A stretch of 64,000 nucleotides of DNA from Perognathus longimembris pacificus (GCF_023159225.1 NC_063173.1:11198852-11262851); one strand, 5' to 3'. Positions 1-11,522 are shown, counted from the first letter of the stretch. Program-made: numbers and translations. Notes: generated by a model from the letters alone, not told the origin.

Positions 1-27
1 TTGTCTTAAAATAAAACAACTCTTAAG

Positions 28-112
28 CTGGGCACAGAGATTCCAGTATGTAATCCTAGCTACTTGGAGGCAGAGATCAAAGGAGTTTGAGGCCAGCTTG
101 GGCATAAAAGTT
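28..112 (+). mobile_element. B1-like monomer, diverged
   Basis: It reads agctgggcac...taatcctagctacttgg like a 7SL-derived left half. The following bases, 113-255, show no clear repeat identity. Confidence 0.55.
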
Positions 113-265
113 CACAGGATTCCATCATACTCAATGGCGGGTGTGGTGGCATGTACAATGCCACAATGCACAATGCACAATGGCCGGGCACTGAGGCACA
201 TGCTTATTTATCATTCTCAGCAACATGGAGAAGTACAAGTGGAGGAACACAGCCCAAACCATCCT

Positions 266-612
266 GGGCTGGGCACTGGTGGCTCACGCCTGTAATCTTA
301 GCAACTCTGGAGGCTGAAATCTAAGAACTGTCAAAGCCACCCAGGCTGGAAAGTCTGTGAGACTCTTATCTCCAATTAACCACCAGGAAACTGAAAGGGG
401 AGCTGTGGCTCAAAGTGGTAGAGTGCTAGTATTGAACAAAAGAGCTCAAGGACAGCTTCCAGGCCCTGAATTCCAGCCCCATGGCCAACAACAAAAAAAG
501 GCAAGGCAAAAAGGGACTAGAGATGTGGCTCAAGTGGTAAAGAGACTGCCTTGTAAGACTGAGTCTCTGAGTTCAATCCTTGGTACTGCCAAACAAACAA
601 ATAAATAAAACA
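266..612 (+). mobile_element. B1-Geo SINE plus ID-like monomer
   Basis: A complete B1-Geo (266-497) is followed by a tRNA-like monomer (511-592) with a TGGCTCAAGTGG A-box, a gttcaatcc B-box and an A-rich tail. Confidence 0.75.
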
Positions 613-979
613 ACCTTAGCAACTTTTCCTAAGGTGTCACCACTCAAAATGAGGTAAGGGCTGCCTCACAAGTGCAATGTCCTGGGTTTGATCACCAATA
701 CCAAAAAAAGAAAGTATTAAAAAAAATATATATATATATATACAGTTAAAAAAAACTCAACCAAAAAAAACCAAAAAGGTGTAAATCACTCCTGAATTTT
801 AATAGCACTTTGTATCTTCCTTTTAGTATTTGTTACTTTCAGACTGGGAGGGTAATTGTGTCTAACTCTGCTGGTTTACTAGATCCCTCTAAGCAGAAAC
901 CAAATCTTGTTCATTCATTCTTTTATTTTATTTTTTGGAACTTATACACATAGTATTTAGAGTACTTTATTTTATTTTA

Positions 980-1181
980 TTTTTTTATTTTTGCCAGTCC
1001 TGGGACTTGAACTCAGGGCTTGAGCACTGCCCCTGGCTTCTTTTTGTTCAAAGCTAGCACTCTACCTCTTGAGCCAAAGCACCACTTCTGGCTTTTTCTG
1101 TTTATGTGGCGCTAAGGAATCGAACCCAGAGCTTCATGCATGCTAGGCAAGCACTCTACCGCTAAGCCACATTCCCAGCCC
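980..1181 (-). mobile_element. IDL-Geo SINE (older type)
   Basis: In sense direction it has an ID-like left half with tRNA-type boxes, a short linker, then the Geo half ending at ggactggc. It carries the older 'aatgtggcttagcggtagag' left-half variant. Confidence 0.8.
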
Positions 1182-1319
1182 TGACTCATTCTTTAAAATT
1201 ATATTTCAACAAACTCTGAATAGAAAAGGCATCAACTGAGCACAACGTATAATAGATGCTTAGTAAATATTTATAACATCATGAAATCTAGGTTATCAAC
1301 CTTTGTTAAGTTGATAGAC

Positions 1320-1527
1320 ATCTACCTACTCAGGAGGATGAGATCCAGAGAATCTCAGTGTGAAATTGGTTCAGGCAGAAAAGTCTGTAAGACTCTGAAA
1401 CATCTATCAAAAAGCTAGGCTGGAGGTATAGCTCAAGTGATAAAGTACCAGCAAAGCAAAAGCTGAACAAGCAAGCCCAACAATCATGAGGCCCTGAGTT
1501 CAGCTCCAGAACTATCACACACACACA
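1320..1527 (+). mobile_element. B1-Geo SINE, old
   Basis: Diverged copy with a recognisable ctactcaggagg core and a Geo-like ending followed by a CA run. Confidence 0.6.
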
Positions 1528-1896
1528 AAATCTTCACACACAGAGGCTTCTAATCAACCATCAGAGATGATCATACAGTAAAAGTCAGAGAAACAGGGGA
1601 AATAATGGTATGATGTTAGGACAAACTCCCAGGTAACAGTGATAATGGATTCAAGGAGCATATATGTACTTTAACTCTGCAAATAACATATAAATAAGCT
1701 ATTTTGATACTGAAAGTATAATCTACCTCTTACCAGCTACAAAATGCTCATTCAGCTAAAGTAAATTTGATTTCTACACTCTGGGTCCAAACTGAACTAA
1801 AGACTAAGATTTACATTTAATGTCACAAATAATAAAACCAAACAATTTCCTTTATTTCTTTTTCCCTTCTTTTCTTTTGTTTCTTTATTATTTTTT

Positions 1897-2122
1897 CTTT
1901 TTTTTTTTGGCTGGTCCTGGGGCTTGAACTCAGGGCCTGAGCACTGTCCCTGGCTTCTTTTTGCTCAAGGCTAGCACTCTACCACTTGAGCCACAGCACC
2001 ACTTCCAGCTTTTTCTGTGTGATTTATTTGAGCTTATCTCACAAACTTTTCTGCCTCGGCTGGATTCAAACTGTGGTCCTCAGATCTCAGCCCCCTGAGT
2101 AGTTAGGATTACAGGAATGAGA
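1897..2122 (-). mobile_element. B1-Geo SINE
   Basis: The Geo half comes first on the plus strand, then a B1-like half ending ggattacaggaatgag. A CT-rich tract (2,130-2,250) follows. Confidence 0.78.
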
Positions 2123-2348
2123 CAGGAGCATACAGGTTCTTTTTCCCCTCTTTATTTCCTATTCTCCTTACTTTCTTGCTTCTTTCCCCTCTCTCTCTCT
2201 CTCCCTCCTACCTTCCCTCCCTCCTGCTCATACCCTTCTCTCTGCCTCTCTCTGTTTTATATTTTTCAGAACTTGAGACTGAATTTAGGATTCTTTCTAA
2301 ATAAACATTGTACCACTTGAGCCACGACCCCATTCATAATGCTTTTTT

Positions 2349-2562
2349 TTTTTCTTTTTCTTTTTTTTTTGGCCAGTCCTGGGCCTTGGACTCAGGGCCT
2401 GAGCGCTGTCCCTAGCTTCTTCCCGCTCAAGGCTAGCACTCTGCCACTTGAGCCACAGCGCCGCTTCTGGCCGTTTTCTGTATATGTGGTGCTGGGGAAT
2501 CGAACCTAGGGCCTCGTGTATCCGAGGCAGGCACTCTTGCCACTAGGCTATATCCCCAGCCC
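2349..2562 (-). mobile_element. IDL-Geo SINE (young CGG type)
   Basis: This is a full-length copy with the young variants gagcgggaagaagc and ccctaggttcg. It is flanked by the TSD tcataatgctttttt (2,334-2,348 and 2,563-2,577). Confidence 0.88.
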
Positions 2563-2912
2563 TCATAATGCTTTTTTAAAGTCTGTTTCTCCGGTATATA
2601 GTCTTGCCAGGCCATGAAATTACCATGCCAGCCTCAAACCACAACCCTCCAATCTCTGTCTCCAGAGTAATCAAAGTTATAGGCATTCACCATCATATCC
2701 AACCAGCATTTGCTATTTACTGTGATAATCTAGTCTAGGGACAAGAACAGAAACTGGTAGCAACTTTTCCAGTTTGGATAATCCCAAACTAAATAATCAG
2801 AGGAGACTGAGGGCCAGCTCTTTATTCTTCTTACTTCTATTGAATGTGTAATCTTCAAGTCTTTGCAAGAGCTGCACACTATCCTACCTAAAGGACTTCC
2901 CTTGCTCCTTAC

Positions 2913-3001
2913 CTCTTGTTCTTTAAGTAGGTACTTGTATCTTCCAATGCCATGAGTGGGTTTTGACTTGTAGTACCGATTGGCACTCAGAACAATGCCA
3001 C
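2913..3001 (-). CDS. MRPL48: MRPL48 coding exon 4
   Basis: The 89-nt exon is bounded by tctcttttag and GAG|gtaagg. It completes a Gly codon from exon 3 and then encodes 29 residues, including Y-K-S-K-P-T-H-G-I-G-R-Y-K. This matches the human stretch Y-K-T-K-P-T-H-G-I-G-K-Y-K and is the strongest single identification of the gene. The exon ends in phase 0 at Glu, as in human (position 67). It marks the start of the mature, ribosome-bound part of the protein. The next exon lies left of the window or was not recognised. Confidence 0.95.
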
Positions 3002-3573
3002 CTAAAAGAGAAAAATAAGACAAACCTGTTTCTCTGCTTCTCAAGGGACAGATTATAGAAACATTCTTCCCACAGAACTGTGAATATTTGGGGGCTATAA
3101 GGTCTTCTTGTTGGCAGAAATAGCCATAAATATTTTTTGATATTGGACTGACTTTCAGTTTGCCCTCCTTTTGTCTCCTTCAATCCCCACCCCACACATC
3201 TGTCTCTCTTTGGGATATTGTCTCTTGTGAAAGTGGATAAAATATATTTTCATGAAGCTCTCATCTCCTCTTGCTCTTCAATAGACAATAATTCTTTCAA
3301 AGTTTTCTAATGGGGATTGTAAAGAGAAAAAGACAGGCAATAAAAGTAAGCAGCAAGGAAAAGGGTCATGGAGTTCTATAAAGTTTAAAAATCATCTACT
3401 ACTAGCAACTGTCGAATACAAATAAGTCCCTAGGTTCAATCCCCACCACTGCAGACAAGTCATTTAAGCTAAGGGGATGACACACACCTGCCGCCTCAGC
3501 CACTCAAACAGAGGCACCTGAGCAGTTAGCAGGATTTCATCTCTAAAACAAAATGCAAAAATATGGGGGAAGA

Positions 3574-3850
3574 TGGACGCTGGTGGCTCATGCCTATAAT
3601 CCTAGCTACTCAGGAGACTAAGATCTGAGGATCATGGTCCAAAGCCAGCCCGGGGAAGGAAAGTCCATGAGACTCTTACCTCCAATAAACTACTCAGGAA
3701 AAGCCAGAAGTGGTACTGTGGCTCAACTGTAGAGCACTAGCTTTTAGTACAAAGTGGCTCAGGGATAGGACCCAGGCCCTGAGTTCATGCTCCAGGACCA
3801 GCAAAGTATAAAAAATTAAAATTAACACACACACACACACACACACACAC
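3574..3850 (+). mobile_element. B1-Geo SINE with (AC)n tail
   Basis: Complete B1-like and Geo halves end in a tail that runs into a (CA)n microsatellite (3,825-3,850). An ID-like monomer follows at 3,857-3,934. Confidence 0.8.
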
Positions 3851-4015
3851 ATATTTGGGGGAGGTGTGGCTCACACAGTAAAGCATTTGTCTAGCATCTG
3901 TGAGAGGCAGGGTTCAATTCCCAGAACCACCAAAAAAGATAATATAATTTGATTATTTATGTTGATGTAGAACAATATCCAATATTTGTTAAATGAACAC
4001 CAGTAAAACAAAAAT

Positions 4016-4365
4016 CCTGCCAGGTGCCAGTGACTTGTGCCAATAATCATAGCTATTCGGAAGGCTGTGACCTGAGGATTATAGTTCAAAGCCAGCTCAG
4101 ATAGAAAAGTTCATAGATTCCATGGGCTGGGAATGTGGCTTAGTGGTAGAGTGCTATCCTTGAGCAAAAGCAGCTCAGGGACAGTGCCCCAGCCCTGAGT
4201 TAGAGCTCTAGGACTGGCAAAAATGAAAAGAAAAGTTCATTGATTCCATCTCTGATTAAACAGCTAAAAGCCAGGCTGGTGGTATGGCTCAAATGGTAGA
4301 GTCCCAGCTCTGAGCAAGCAAGCCAGGAGCACAAGGTCCTGAGTTCAAACCCTGGTACAGCAAAA
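4016..4365 (+). mobile_element. B1-Geo SINE with a nested short IDL-Geo
   Basis: The outer element has a B1-like left half (4,016-4,104) and a Geo half (4,250-4,365). A shortened IDL-Geo (4,124-4,230) sits inside it, flanked by aaaagttcatagattccat and its one-mismatch copy (4,105-4,123 and 4,231-4,249). Confidence 0.8.
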
Positions 4366-4444
4366 CAAAAAACGCAAAATCTTAAGTACAGAACTGTGTC
4401 TGCATGCTACTACTGGGTAAAAACAGAGAATCTTTATATATATA

Positions 4445-4990
4445 TATACACACACATTGTGCTGGACCTGGAAAGGCACCGCCCAAGCCCTCTTCAAGAA
4501 AGGTCTTGCTAATGTACACACTGCCCTACTATGTAACTGTACCCTTTTTGCACAACACCTTGTCAAAAAATTTGTGTTCACAATGGAATACTACATAGCG
4601 ATTAGGAATGGTGAAATATTGTTATTTGCAGGGAAATGGTCGGAACTCGAACAAATAATGTTGAGTGAGACAAGCCTAGAACACAGAAAACAAAGGGGCA
4701 TGATCTCCCTGATATATGACTGTTAACAAAGGGAGACGGAGAGACAGTAGAGACCAAGTCTGTGAATACTGTATATGTTCTTGATACATTGTATATTGCA
4801 TATATGTCAACCTGACCTAGACAAGGGATAGAAAAACAGGTTGTAAGATATCATAAGAAATGTACACACTGCCCTACTATGTAACTGCACCCTCTTTGCA
4901 CAACACCTTGTAAAAAAATTTATGTCCAATTAATAAAAAAAAAAATTTGTGTTCAATTAATAAACAAATAAATAACTTAATTAATTAAAA
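4445..4990 (+). mobile_element. L1 3' end (ORF2 C-terminus and 3'UTR)
   Basis: A frame at about 4,580-4,723 reads M-E-Y-Y-I-A-I-R-N-G-E-I, then F-A-G-K-W-S-E-L-E, and ends at a stop after I-S-L-I-Y-D. This is the conserved C-terminus of LINE-1 ORF2. A 3'UTR ending in A-rich sequence at about 4,930-4,990 follows. A stretch at 4,512-4,580 is repeated almost exactly at 4,859-4,925, so two copies of the same 3'UTR segment flank the ORF2 piece. This is a 5'-truncated, inactive copy. Confidence 0.85.
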
Positions 4991-5043
4991 AAGAAAGGTC
5001 TTGCTGCTCATATCTTACGTGCATTAAACATTTGCGTGAGCTA

Positions 5044-5079
5044 GCGCGCGCACACGCGCATGCACACACACACACACAC
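5044..5079. repeat. CG/CA alternating run
   Basis: Strictly alternating purine-pyrimidine run of about 36 bases, just after an L1 3' end. Confidence 0.85.
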
Positions 5080-5356
5080 TCCCTTCTAATCCTCCCTGTT
5101 GTCCTCATTTACAAATAAAGAAAAATAATGGTAGCTCAACCCCTTTGTAAAATGACCTAGAAGTAATGCAGCAAGTAAGGTAGAACTATCACTTAATCAT
5201 GGGCCTTAATGCACAGCTTCTGTCATAATCATAGATCATGACACCTGAATTTCTAGAAGGTGAAAGCTGCTTAGAACTGATCTTTCTTTCTCAGATCTCA
5301 TTCCCCTACACAAGTTGGCTAGGCCTGGCTGTCTCTCTTGCTCTCTCGCTCTCTTT

Positions 5357-5561
5357 CTTTCTTTTTTTTTTTTGCCAGTCCTGGGCCTTGGACTCAGGGC
5401 CTGAGCACTGTCCCTGGCTTCTTTTTGCTCAAGGCTAGCACTCTACCTCTTGAGCGACAGCACCACTTCTGGCTTTTTCTGTTTATGTGGTGCTGAGGAA
5501 TCAAACCCAGGACTTCATGCATGCAAGGCAAGCACTCTACCACTAAGCCACATTCCCAACT
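5357..5561 (-). mobile_element. IDL-Geo SINE (older type)
   Basis: Full-length; its poly(T) side adjoins a CT-rich simple repeat at 5,330-5,356. Confidence 0.82.
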
Positions 5562-5691
5562 CCTCTCTCTCCGCTTTCTGAAGAAGTCCTAGCTCTCAGT
5601 TCTGCTCCCTTTCCTCCTGGCTCCTGTTCATTTTGAATGGTAATGAACAAGACAAGCATATGTCTCATATGTTTTTGTGGTTGTGTTGGGG

Positions 5692-5921
5692 AGGGGAGGT
5701 TGCTTGTATTGGGGTTTGAACTCATAGCATGTGCTTGCTCAGCTTGCTTGCTTGGCTGGCGCTGGTCTGATTAAGCCACTCCTCCAACCCAGCTTTTTGC
5801 TGGTTTAATTGAAGATGGAGTCTCACAGACTTTTCTATCCAGGCTGGCTTCAAACCAAGATCCCCTGGATCCCAGTCTCCTGATTACAGCCAAGATTATA
5901 AATGTGAACCACCAGTGCCCA
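5692..5921 (-). mobile_element. B1-Geo SINE, old
   Basis: Diverged; ggggtttgaactca marks the Geo half and ccaggctggcttcaaacc the B1-like half. Confidence 0.65.
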
Positions 5922-6228
5922 AATCAAAGTTGGAATTTTTAGGTAAAGACCTTGAATATATTACCAAGTTCTAACTACTTCATTTCATTCTCCTACTCTT
6001 CTAGACCCTTGAAATATTGCTACTCAGCCACAGAGCTAATTAATACAGGTCATTCTGTATAAGTCCTTCAGTTTTCATCTCTGTACTGTGCTGGACTGTC
6101 CTCTGCTAGGACTGAACCTTCATGACAGTGAAATTGTACACAGCTTCCACAGCCTGCTCAAGTAAAATTTCATCAGCTCAGTTAAATTCTTCTGCTACTT
6201 TAAACATAAGAGATCAAGTTTACTTTAA

Positions 6229-6472
6229 GAGCCAAGTGCCAGTGTCTCATGCCTATAATCCTAGCTACTTAGGAGACTGAGAACTGAAGTGAAGATTCTA
6301 AGCCAGCCTGGGCAGGAAAGTCTATGAGACTCTTAATCTCCAATTAACTACCAAAAAAACGCAAAAAAAAAACCCTGGAAGTAGAGTTGTGGTTCAAGTG
6401 GTAGAGTGCTAGCCTTGAGTATAAATGCTCTGGGATGATGCCCATGGCCTGAGTTCAAGCCCCAGGACCAGC
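6229..6472 (+). mobile_element. B1-Geo SINE
   Basis: Both halves are complete, with a small A-rich expansion between them. Confidence 0.8.
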
Positions 6473-6524
6473 CCTATGTTTCAGAGGGCAGGGTGGTACT
6501 GGGTTTTGTTTTGTTTTGTTTTTT

Positions 6525-6749
6525 GTTTTGCTGGTTGTGGGGCTTGAACTCAGGGCCTGGGCTCTGACCCTGAGCCTCAAGGCTAGCACTCTACCACTGG
6601 AGCCACAGCACCACTTCTCGCTTTTTCTGAGTAGTTAATTAGACATAAGAGTCTCATGGACTTTCCTGCCCAGGCTGTCTTCGAACTGTGTTCTTCAGAG
6701 CTCAGCCTGAATAGCTAGGATTGCAGGTATAAGCCACCAGCACCAGGCA
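6525..6749 (-). mobile_element. B1-Geo SINE
   Basis: Complete, with a GTTTT-repeat tail on its left; it lies head-to-head with the young IDL-Geo at 6,792. Confidence 0.8.
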
Positions 6750-6791
6750 GATTCAAGCATCCACCAGTGACTTCAAAAAGCAAAAGGAAGG

Positions 6792-7000
6792 GGGCTGGGG
6801 ATATAGCCTAGTGGCAAGAGTGCCTGCCTCGAATACACGAGGCCCTAGGTTCGATTCCCCAGCACCACATATACAGAAAACGGCCAGAAGCGGCGCTGTG
6901 GCTCAAGTGGCAGAGTGCTAGCCTTGAGCGGGAAGAAGCCAGGGACAGTGCTCAGGCCCTGAGTCCAAGGCCCAGGACTGGTCCAAAAAAAAAAAAAAAA
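6792..7000 (+). mobile_element. IDL-Geo SINE (young CGG type)
   Basis: Full-length with a 16-base A tail. The TSD gcaaaaggaagg is at 6,780-6,791 and 7,001-7,012. Confidence 0.9.
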
Positions 7001-7012
7001 GCAAAAGGAAGG

Positions 7013-7150
7013 CTTGCATTAGTGGTTCATACCTATAATCCTAGCTAGAAGTGAAGTTGTGGCTCAAGTGGTGGAGTGCTAGCCTTGAGCACAAAAGCTC
7101 AGGGATAGCACCCAGGTCTCAGGACCTGCATACACAAGACCAACACACAC
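7013..7150 (+). mobile_element. B1-Geo SINE, internally deleted
   Basis: The left end (ttagtggttcatacctataa) joins directly to the Geo half; most of the B1-like body is missing, and the tail holds a short (AC)n. Confidence 0.7.
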
Positions 7151-7416
7151 ACATGCTCGCCTCGATCTCTCATCTATGGGAATTCCTTGGCAAGGAGACA
7201 CTTTCTAATGTAGTTTGAGGCAATTCCTATAATTAGAGCAGCTGGTTAATTAAAAAGCTTGGTTAAATTACTGTTAAATTAACCATTTTCCCCCTTAAAT
7301 GAAAGGTTTGGTTCAAATTGCTAGTGGTTAAACTGCTTAATTAGACAGCTGTTTTAATTGTAAAATGTTTAAGTTTGGAGATCTCTGATTTCTAGTAAGT
7401 TCAACTAGATTCTTTT

Positions 7417-7577
7417 CTTTTTTTTTTTTTTTTTTTTGCTCAAGGCTAGCACTCTACCACTTGAGCCACAGCGCCACTTCTGGACATTTTCTGCATATGT
7501 GGGTGCTGGGGAATTGAACCCATGGCTTCATGTATACGAGGCAAGCACTCTTGCCACTAGGCCATATCCCCAGCCCC
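7417..7577 (-). mobile_element. IDL-Geo SINE, early-terminated
   Basis: In sense direction the Geo half stops at gccttgagca and goes straight into the A tail, so the last 50 or so bases are absent. The TSD ttcaactagattctt (one mismatch) brackets it. Confidence 0.82.
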
Positions 7578-7599
7578 TTCAACTAGAGTCTTTCCCCCA

Positions 7600-8560
7600 A
7601 CTTTATATCATTAAAGTGGGTCTCTTGTCATTACAGCTAACTGTATTGCTTCCTGAGAAAAGGTTACCCTTCACTGCCAAAGACGCAAACCCTCATGTTT
7701 CAAAAGGACGCTTTGAAAATCATTCAATTACAGTGATAAAAATGTAAGCATATACTGATTTCTCCCACAGCACTCCTCTTTCCTTTATATATGCCAGAGA
7801 CAACTGTCCTTCAGTACCCTTGTTTATGAAACTGGGAACTAAACCTGTCAATCGGGGATGGGGTAAACAACTTTGTTTTAATTATTTCTCCTTTGAAATT
7901 GGAACAAGCATTTTTAGCAGAGCTATGCATGTAGGGAAAAAGGATAACACTAGGATAGCACCAGCCAAGAATCTAATTACAGGATATACTCTCCATTCAA
8001 TAGAATCTAAGCCCTCAAGGACAGAGACAATGCCAGCGCCTTGCAAACAGTATATGCTCAATAATGTATATTTTAATACAAACAAAACAAAAATGATCTA
8101 TTTTACCAAGACAATCTGCAATAATTCGTCCCTGGAAAACTTGTCCCTGGCAGCTGCCTACATTTTTTTTGTTCAAAATTTCTTTACATTCTCCTAAATC
8201 TTTGAATTTCTTGAACTTGAATATACAATGTTACTCTTACTCTACCATTTTGCTCATGCTGTGATTAACCTGTAAGCAACCTTTACTTAACCTCTTTAGA
8301 CCTCTTTTTATATGTTTGTTTCCAACTATTATGTTTGCATTATTTAAAAAAAGATGGAGAAAAATAAATATAAGAAATGAAAAAGATAACGCAATTGGGT
8401 CCATCCTTGGATAGAGACAGCTGGGATGGTGCCCAGGGTGCTTACCACAAATGGATGGGTGAAATAAAAATAGGGTACTGCTCCCTACTCTTTTATTCTG
8501 AGCATCCTTCTAATTCAATTTTGAAATTTCTGACTTTAAGATATCTCTAAGAACCTATGA
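7600..8560. other. MRPL48 intron 3, mostly unique
   Basis: Apart from an L2-like piece (7,990-8,085) and a MIR-like scrap near 8,262-8,320, nothing recognisable is seen. A 125-codon frame at 7,820-8,197 overlaps the L2-like piece and has no protein-like features. Confidence 0.6.
7990..8085 (+). repeat. L2-like 3' end
   Basis: The order agaatctaagccctcaagg, cagagacaatgcc and agtatatgctcaataa is that of L2/MIR-type 3' tails. Confidence 0.5.
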
Positions 8561-8699
8561 AAAATGCCAGGGCAGGAGATGTAGTTCAGGGGTGTAGTTC
8601 AGGACATACTCAACATGTCAGAAAGAGCAGAGTAGGAACAATACAAAGCATATGAAACAGAAAATTCCTAATTTCCTTAACATATTAAAAGTCTGTTTA

Positions 8700-9110
8700 T
8701 GCAGTAATGGTACTCAGTAGACACTATGTCAAAAGTGAACAATATAATTCGTGGGTGGGCTTGAGAGGGAAAAACTGGGGGCGTGCTAGAGAAGGAGTGA
8801 TATTGTCCAAAAAGAAATGTACTCTTTACCTACTTATATAACTGTAACCCCTCAGTACATCACCTTTTTTTTTTGCCAGTCCTGGGGCTTGGACTCAGAG
8901 CCTGAGCACTGTCCCTGGCTTCTTTTTGCTCAAGGCTAGCACTCTGTCACTTGAGCCACAGTGCCATTTCTGGCCATTTTCTGCATATGTGGTGCTGGGG
9001 AATTGAACCTAGGGCCTCATGTATACGAGGCAAGCACTCTTGCCACTAGGCCATATCCCCAGCCCAGTACATCACCTTTATAATAACAATTTAAACAAAA
9101 TTTTTTAAAA
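8700..9110 (+). mobile_element. L1 3'-end fragment, split by a SINE
   Basis: It carries the 3'UTR-like text tattgtccaaaaagaaatgt and an ending with cctttataataac, also seen in reverse complement at 13,551-13,790 and 61,234-61,455. An IDL-Geo SINE at 8,866-9,064 interrupts it with a TSD. Confidence 0.7.
8866..9064 (-). mobile_element. IDL-Geo SINE nested in L1 tail
   Basis: Full-length; the TSD cagtacatcaccttt occurs on both sides within the L1 3' fragment. Confidence 0.88.
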
Positions 9111-9419
9111 GTTTAACAAGTCAAAAAATGAAAAAGATATTTGTTTTTAAGTCATTAAACTTTAGGAAAATCTTAATTATCAAATTTGATGGTTTTGTCA
9201 CTGACAAAGAATATTTTCTTATGATGAATATAAAAAAAAAAACTGGAAAAAGTACACAATCCACTAGAAAATGAGCAAAAAATATAAGTGGGCAAATAAA
9301 TCATAAGGAAAGAAATACAAAGGGTCAAGAAACCATGGGAAAAAATGATAAAATGTCTTAAAAATGCAAATTAAAACAATGAAACCTAATATTTTCATCA
9401 GAAAAAAAAGAATATTTTG

Positions 9420-9624
9420 GGCTGGGGATATAGCCTAGTGGCAAGAGTGCCTGCCTCATATACACGAGGCCCTAGGTTCGATTCCCCAGCACAACATATA
9501 CAGAAAACGGCCAGAAGCGGCGCTGTGGTTCAAGTGGCAGAGTGCTAGCCTTGAGCGGGAAGAAGCCAGGGACAGTTCTCAGGCCCTGAGTCCAAGGCCC
9601 AGGACTGGCCAAAAAAAAAAAAAA
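9420..9624 (+). mobile_element. IDL-Geo SINE (young CGG type)
   Basis: Full-length, with the TSD aaaaaagaatatttt on both sides. Confidence 0.88.
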
Positions 9625-10006
9625 GAATATTTTATAAAACCTAGTTTGGACCAAAAAATACAAACATTATTTTTCTGAAGGACAATCTGGAACTACTCAC
9701 CAAAAATTTCAAGTCATAATCTATTGACTCAGCAATTTCAATTCCAGGAATTTATCTTATAAATGTTTGGGAAAAAGTTTACAAAGATACTTAAAAATGG
9801 CTGCTGCAGCATTTTTTGAAACAGCAAAACACTAAAAATAACCTAAATGCCCACTATTAAGACACTGGACATACATACACATAAGTATGATAAGGACATA
9901 ATATACATTTACATGCATAATATCTTCATATGCAATTAACTATTCCTGAAAGATATGTAAGAGGGACTGGGTGTATTCCTCAGCTTTTGTTTTTGTTTTT
10001 GTTTTT

Positions 10007-10185
10007 ATGCCAGTCGTGGAACTTAAACTAAGGGCCTGAGCTTCTTTCTGCTCAAGGCTAGCACTCTACCACTTGAGCCACAGCACCACTTCTGGCTTTT
10101 TCCATATATGTGGTGCTGAGGAATAGAACCCAGGGCTTCATGTATACGAGGCGAGCACTTTACCACTAGGCCATATTCCCAGCCC
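10007..10185 (-). mobile_element. IDL-Geo SINE nested in an ID monomer
   Basis: The TSD tcctcagcttttg brackets it. The split host is a plus-strand ID-like monomer at 9,964-9,990 and 10,186-10,258. Confidence 0.8.
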
Positions 10186-10258
10186 CTTCTTCAGCTTTTG
10201 GTAAGGCACATCCTTAGTATGCACAAAGCTCTGGGCTTAATTCCCAGCATCAAAAAAA

Positions 10259-10670
10259 TAAATAAAAGTTATTAAAGAGGGCTCATTCACTTATCAATTC
10301 ATGGTTAATTTCCAAACCCCATACCAACCCCTCCCACCTCCATAGACCACTCTTCTTAGATGACCAATGATCTCTATGTTGATAAAATGCCAAGGACACT
10401 GTTAAGCCCTTAATCTCTCCTGATCTCTCAACAATACATGGTTCAAACTGTGATATGACAGATCTTTCTCCTTGTCTGCCATGTTTTCTCCACTTTGGCC
10501 TCTCTTTCTCAGTCTCATTGGTCATCTCTATCATGCTCTGCTCAACTACTCAATGTTCAAGTTCCTCAACATTTGATTCATGGGTCTTTCCTCTATCTTT
10601 TCATGTCAGGTAGAATCATTCACCCTCAAGGTTCCAATTAAAATGGACAACAGAGAGGTAGTCAAAGATA
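10259..10670. other. MRPL48 intron 3, unique stretch
   Basis: No repeat or exon was recognised; an 83-codon minus-strand frame here has no family match that I can see. Confidence 0.55.
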
Positions 10671-10676
10671 AGAGAA

Positions 10677-10820
10677 TAAGTCCCAGGCATAGTGGTACAG
10701 ACCCATAATCCCAGCACTCAGGAGTCTGTCCATGCTAGCCTGGGCTAGATCCTGCTATTGTGATTGATAGGTAGGTAGGTAGGTAGGTAGGTAGATAGGA
10801 AGATAGATAGACAGACAGAA
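10677..10820 (+). mobile_element. B1-like monomer followed by (GGTA/GATA)n
   Basis: Short B1-like unit (ccataatcccagcactcagg) with a tetranucleotide repeat at 10,768-10,820. Confidence 0.65.
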
Positions 10821-10982
10821 TAAATATATGGTAAAGACATAATCCAAACTTTCTCTAGTGCTTTCTATGGGACTCTTGCTCTTACCCACTATTTCATGTT
10901 CTTGTCCAAGGGTCTCCTTATATGAGAAGTACAACTAGGTCTCTGCTACTCTTCCCAAACACATTATGTATCATTCTAGACA

Positions 10983-11240
10983 AATTTTTTTTAATTTTTA
11001 TTGTCAAACTGATGTACAGAGAGGATACACTTTTATATGTTAGGCATTGAATACTGTTTGTTACCTCCTTCCTCATTCCCCCCTCTCCCCTCCCCCTTTC
11101 CCTCTCCCCCCATGAGTTGTTCAGTTCATTTACAGCAAACAGTTTTGCAAGTATTGCTTTTGTAGTTGTTTGTCTTTTTACCCTGTGTCTCTCGATTTTG
11201 GTATTCCCTTTCAGTTTCCTAGTTCTAAACAAAATTATTA
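10983..11240 (-). mobile_element. L1 3'UTR fragment with polypurine tract
   Basis: On the minus strand a G/A-rich tract (gagggggaga type) is followed by text ending in tttgacaataaaaatt, a layout typical of rodent L1 3'UTRs. Related copies are at 31,765-31,885 and 33,722-33,840. Confidence 0.65.
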
Positions 11241-11271
11241 TAGAGTACTAGAGAGTCAATTAAGTTAGACC

Positions 11272-11522
11272 AACTGGGCACCGGTGGCTCACGCCTGTAA
11301 TCCTAGCTAATCAGGAGGCTGAGATTTGAGGATTGTCATTCAAAGCTGGCCTGGGCAGAAAAGTCCATGAGACTCTTATTTCCAAATAACCACCAGAAAA
11401 CCAGAAGTGGCAATGTGGCTCAAACTGGTGGAGCACTAGCCTTGAGCAAAAGAGTATAGGGACAATGCCCAGGCCATGAATTCAAGCCCCACAACCAACC
11501 AAAAAAATAAATAAAATTAAAA
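11272..11522 (+). mobile_element. B1-Geo SINE
   Basis: Complete and well preserved, 30 bases from MRPL48 exon 3's donor side; an A/T-rich tail precedes aaagtcagac. Confidence 0.8.

Noticed and set aside
6792..6866. tRNA-like left half of IDL-Geo considered as a tRNA gene
   Set aside because: It has A- and B-box-like text but is part of a dispersed, A-tailed, TSD-flanked SINE and lacks a full cloverleaf with a 3' terminator.
7820..8197. 125-codon ORF in MRPL48 intron 3
   Set aside because: It overlaps an L2-like repeat and shows no protein-like pattern.
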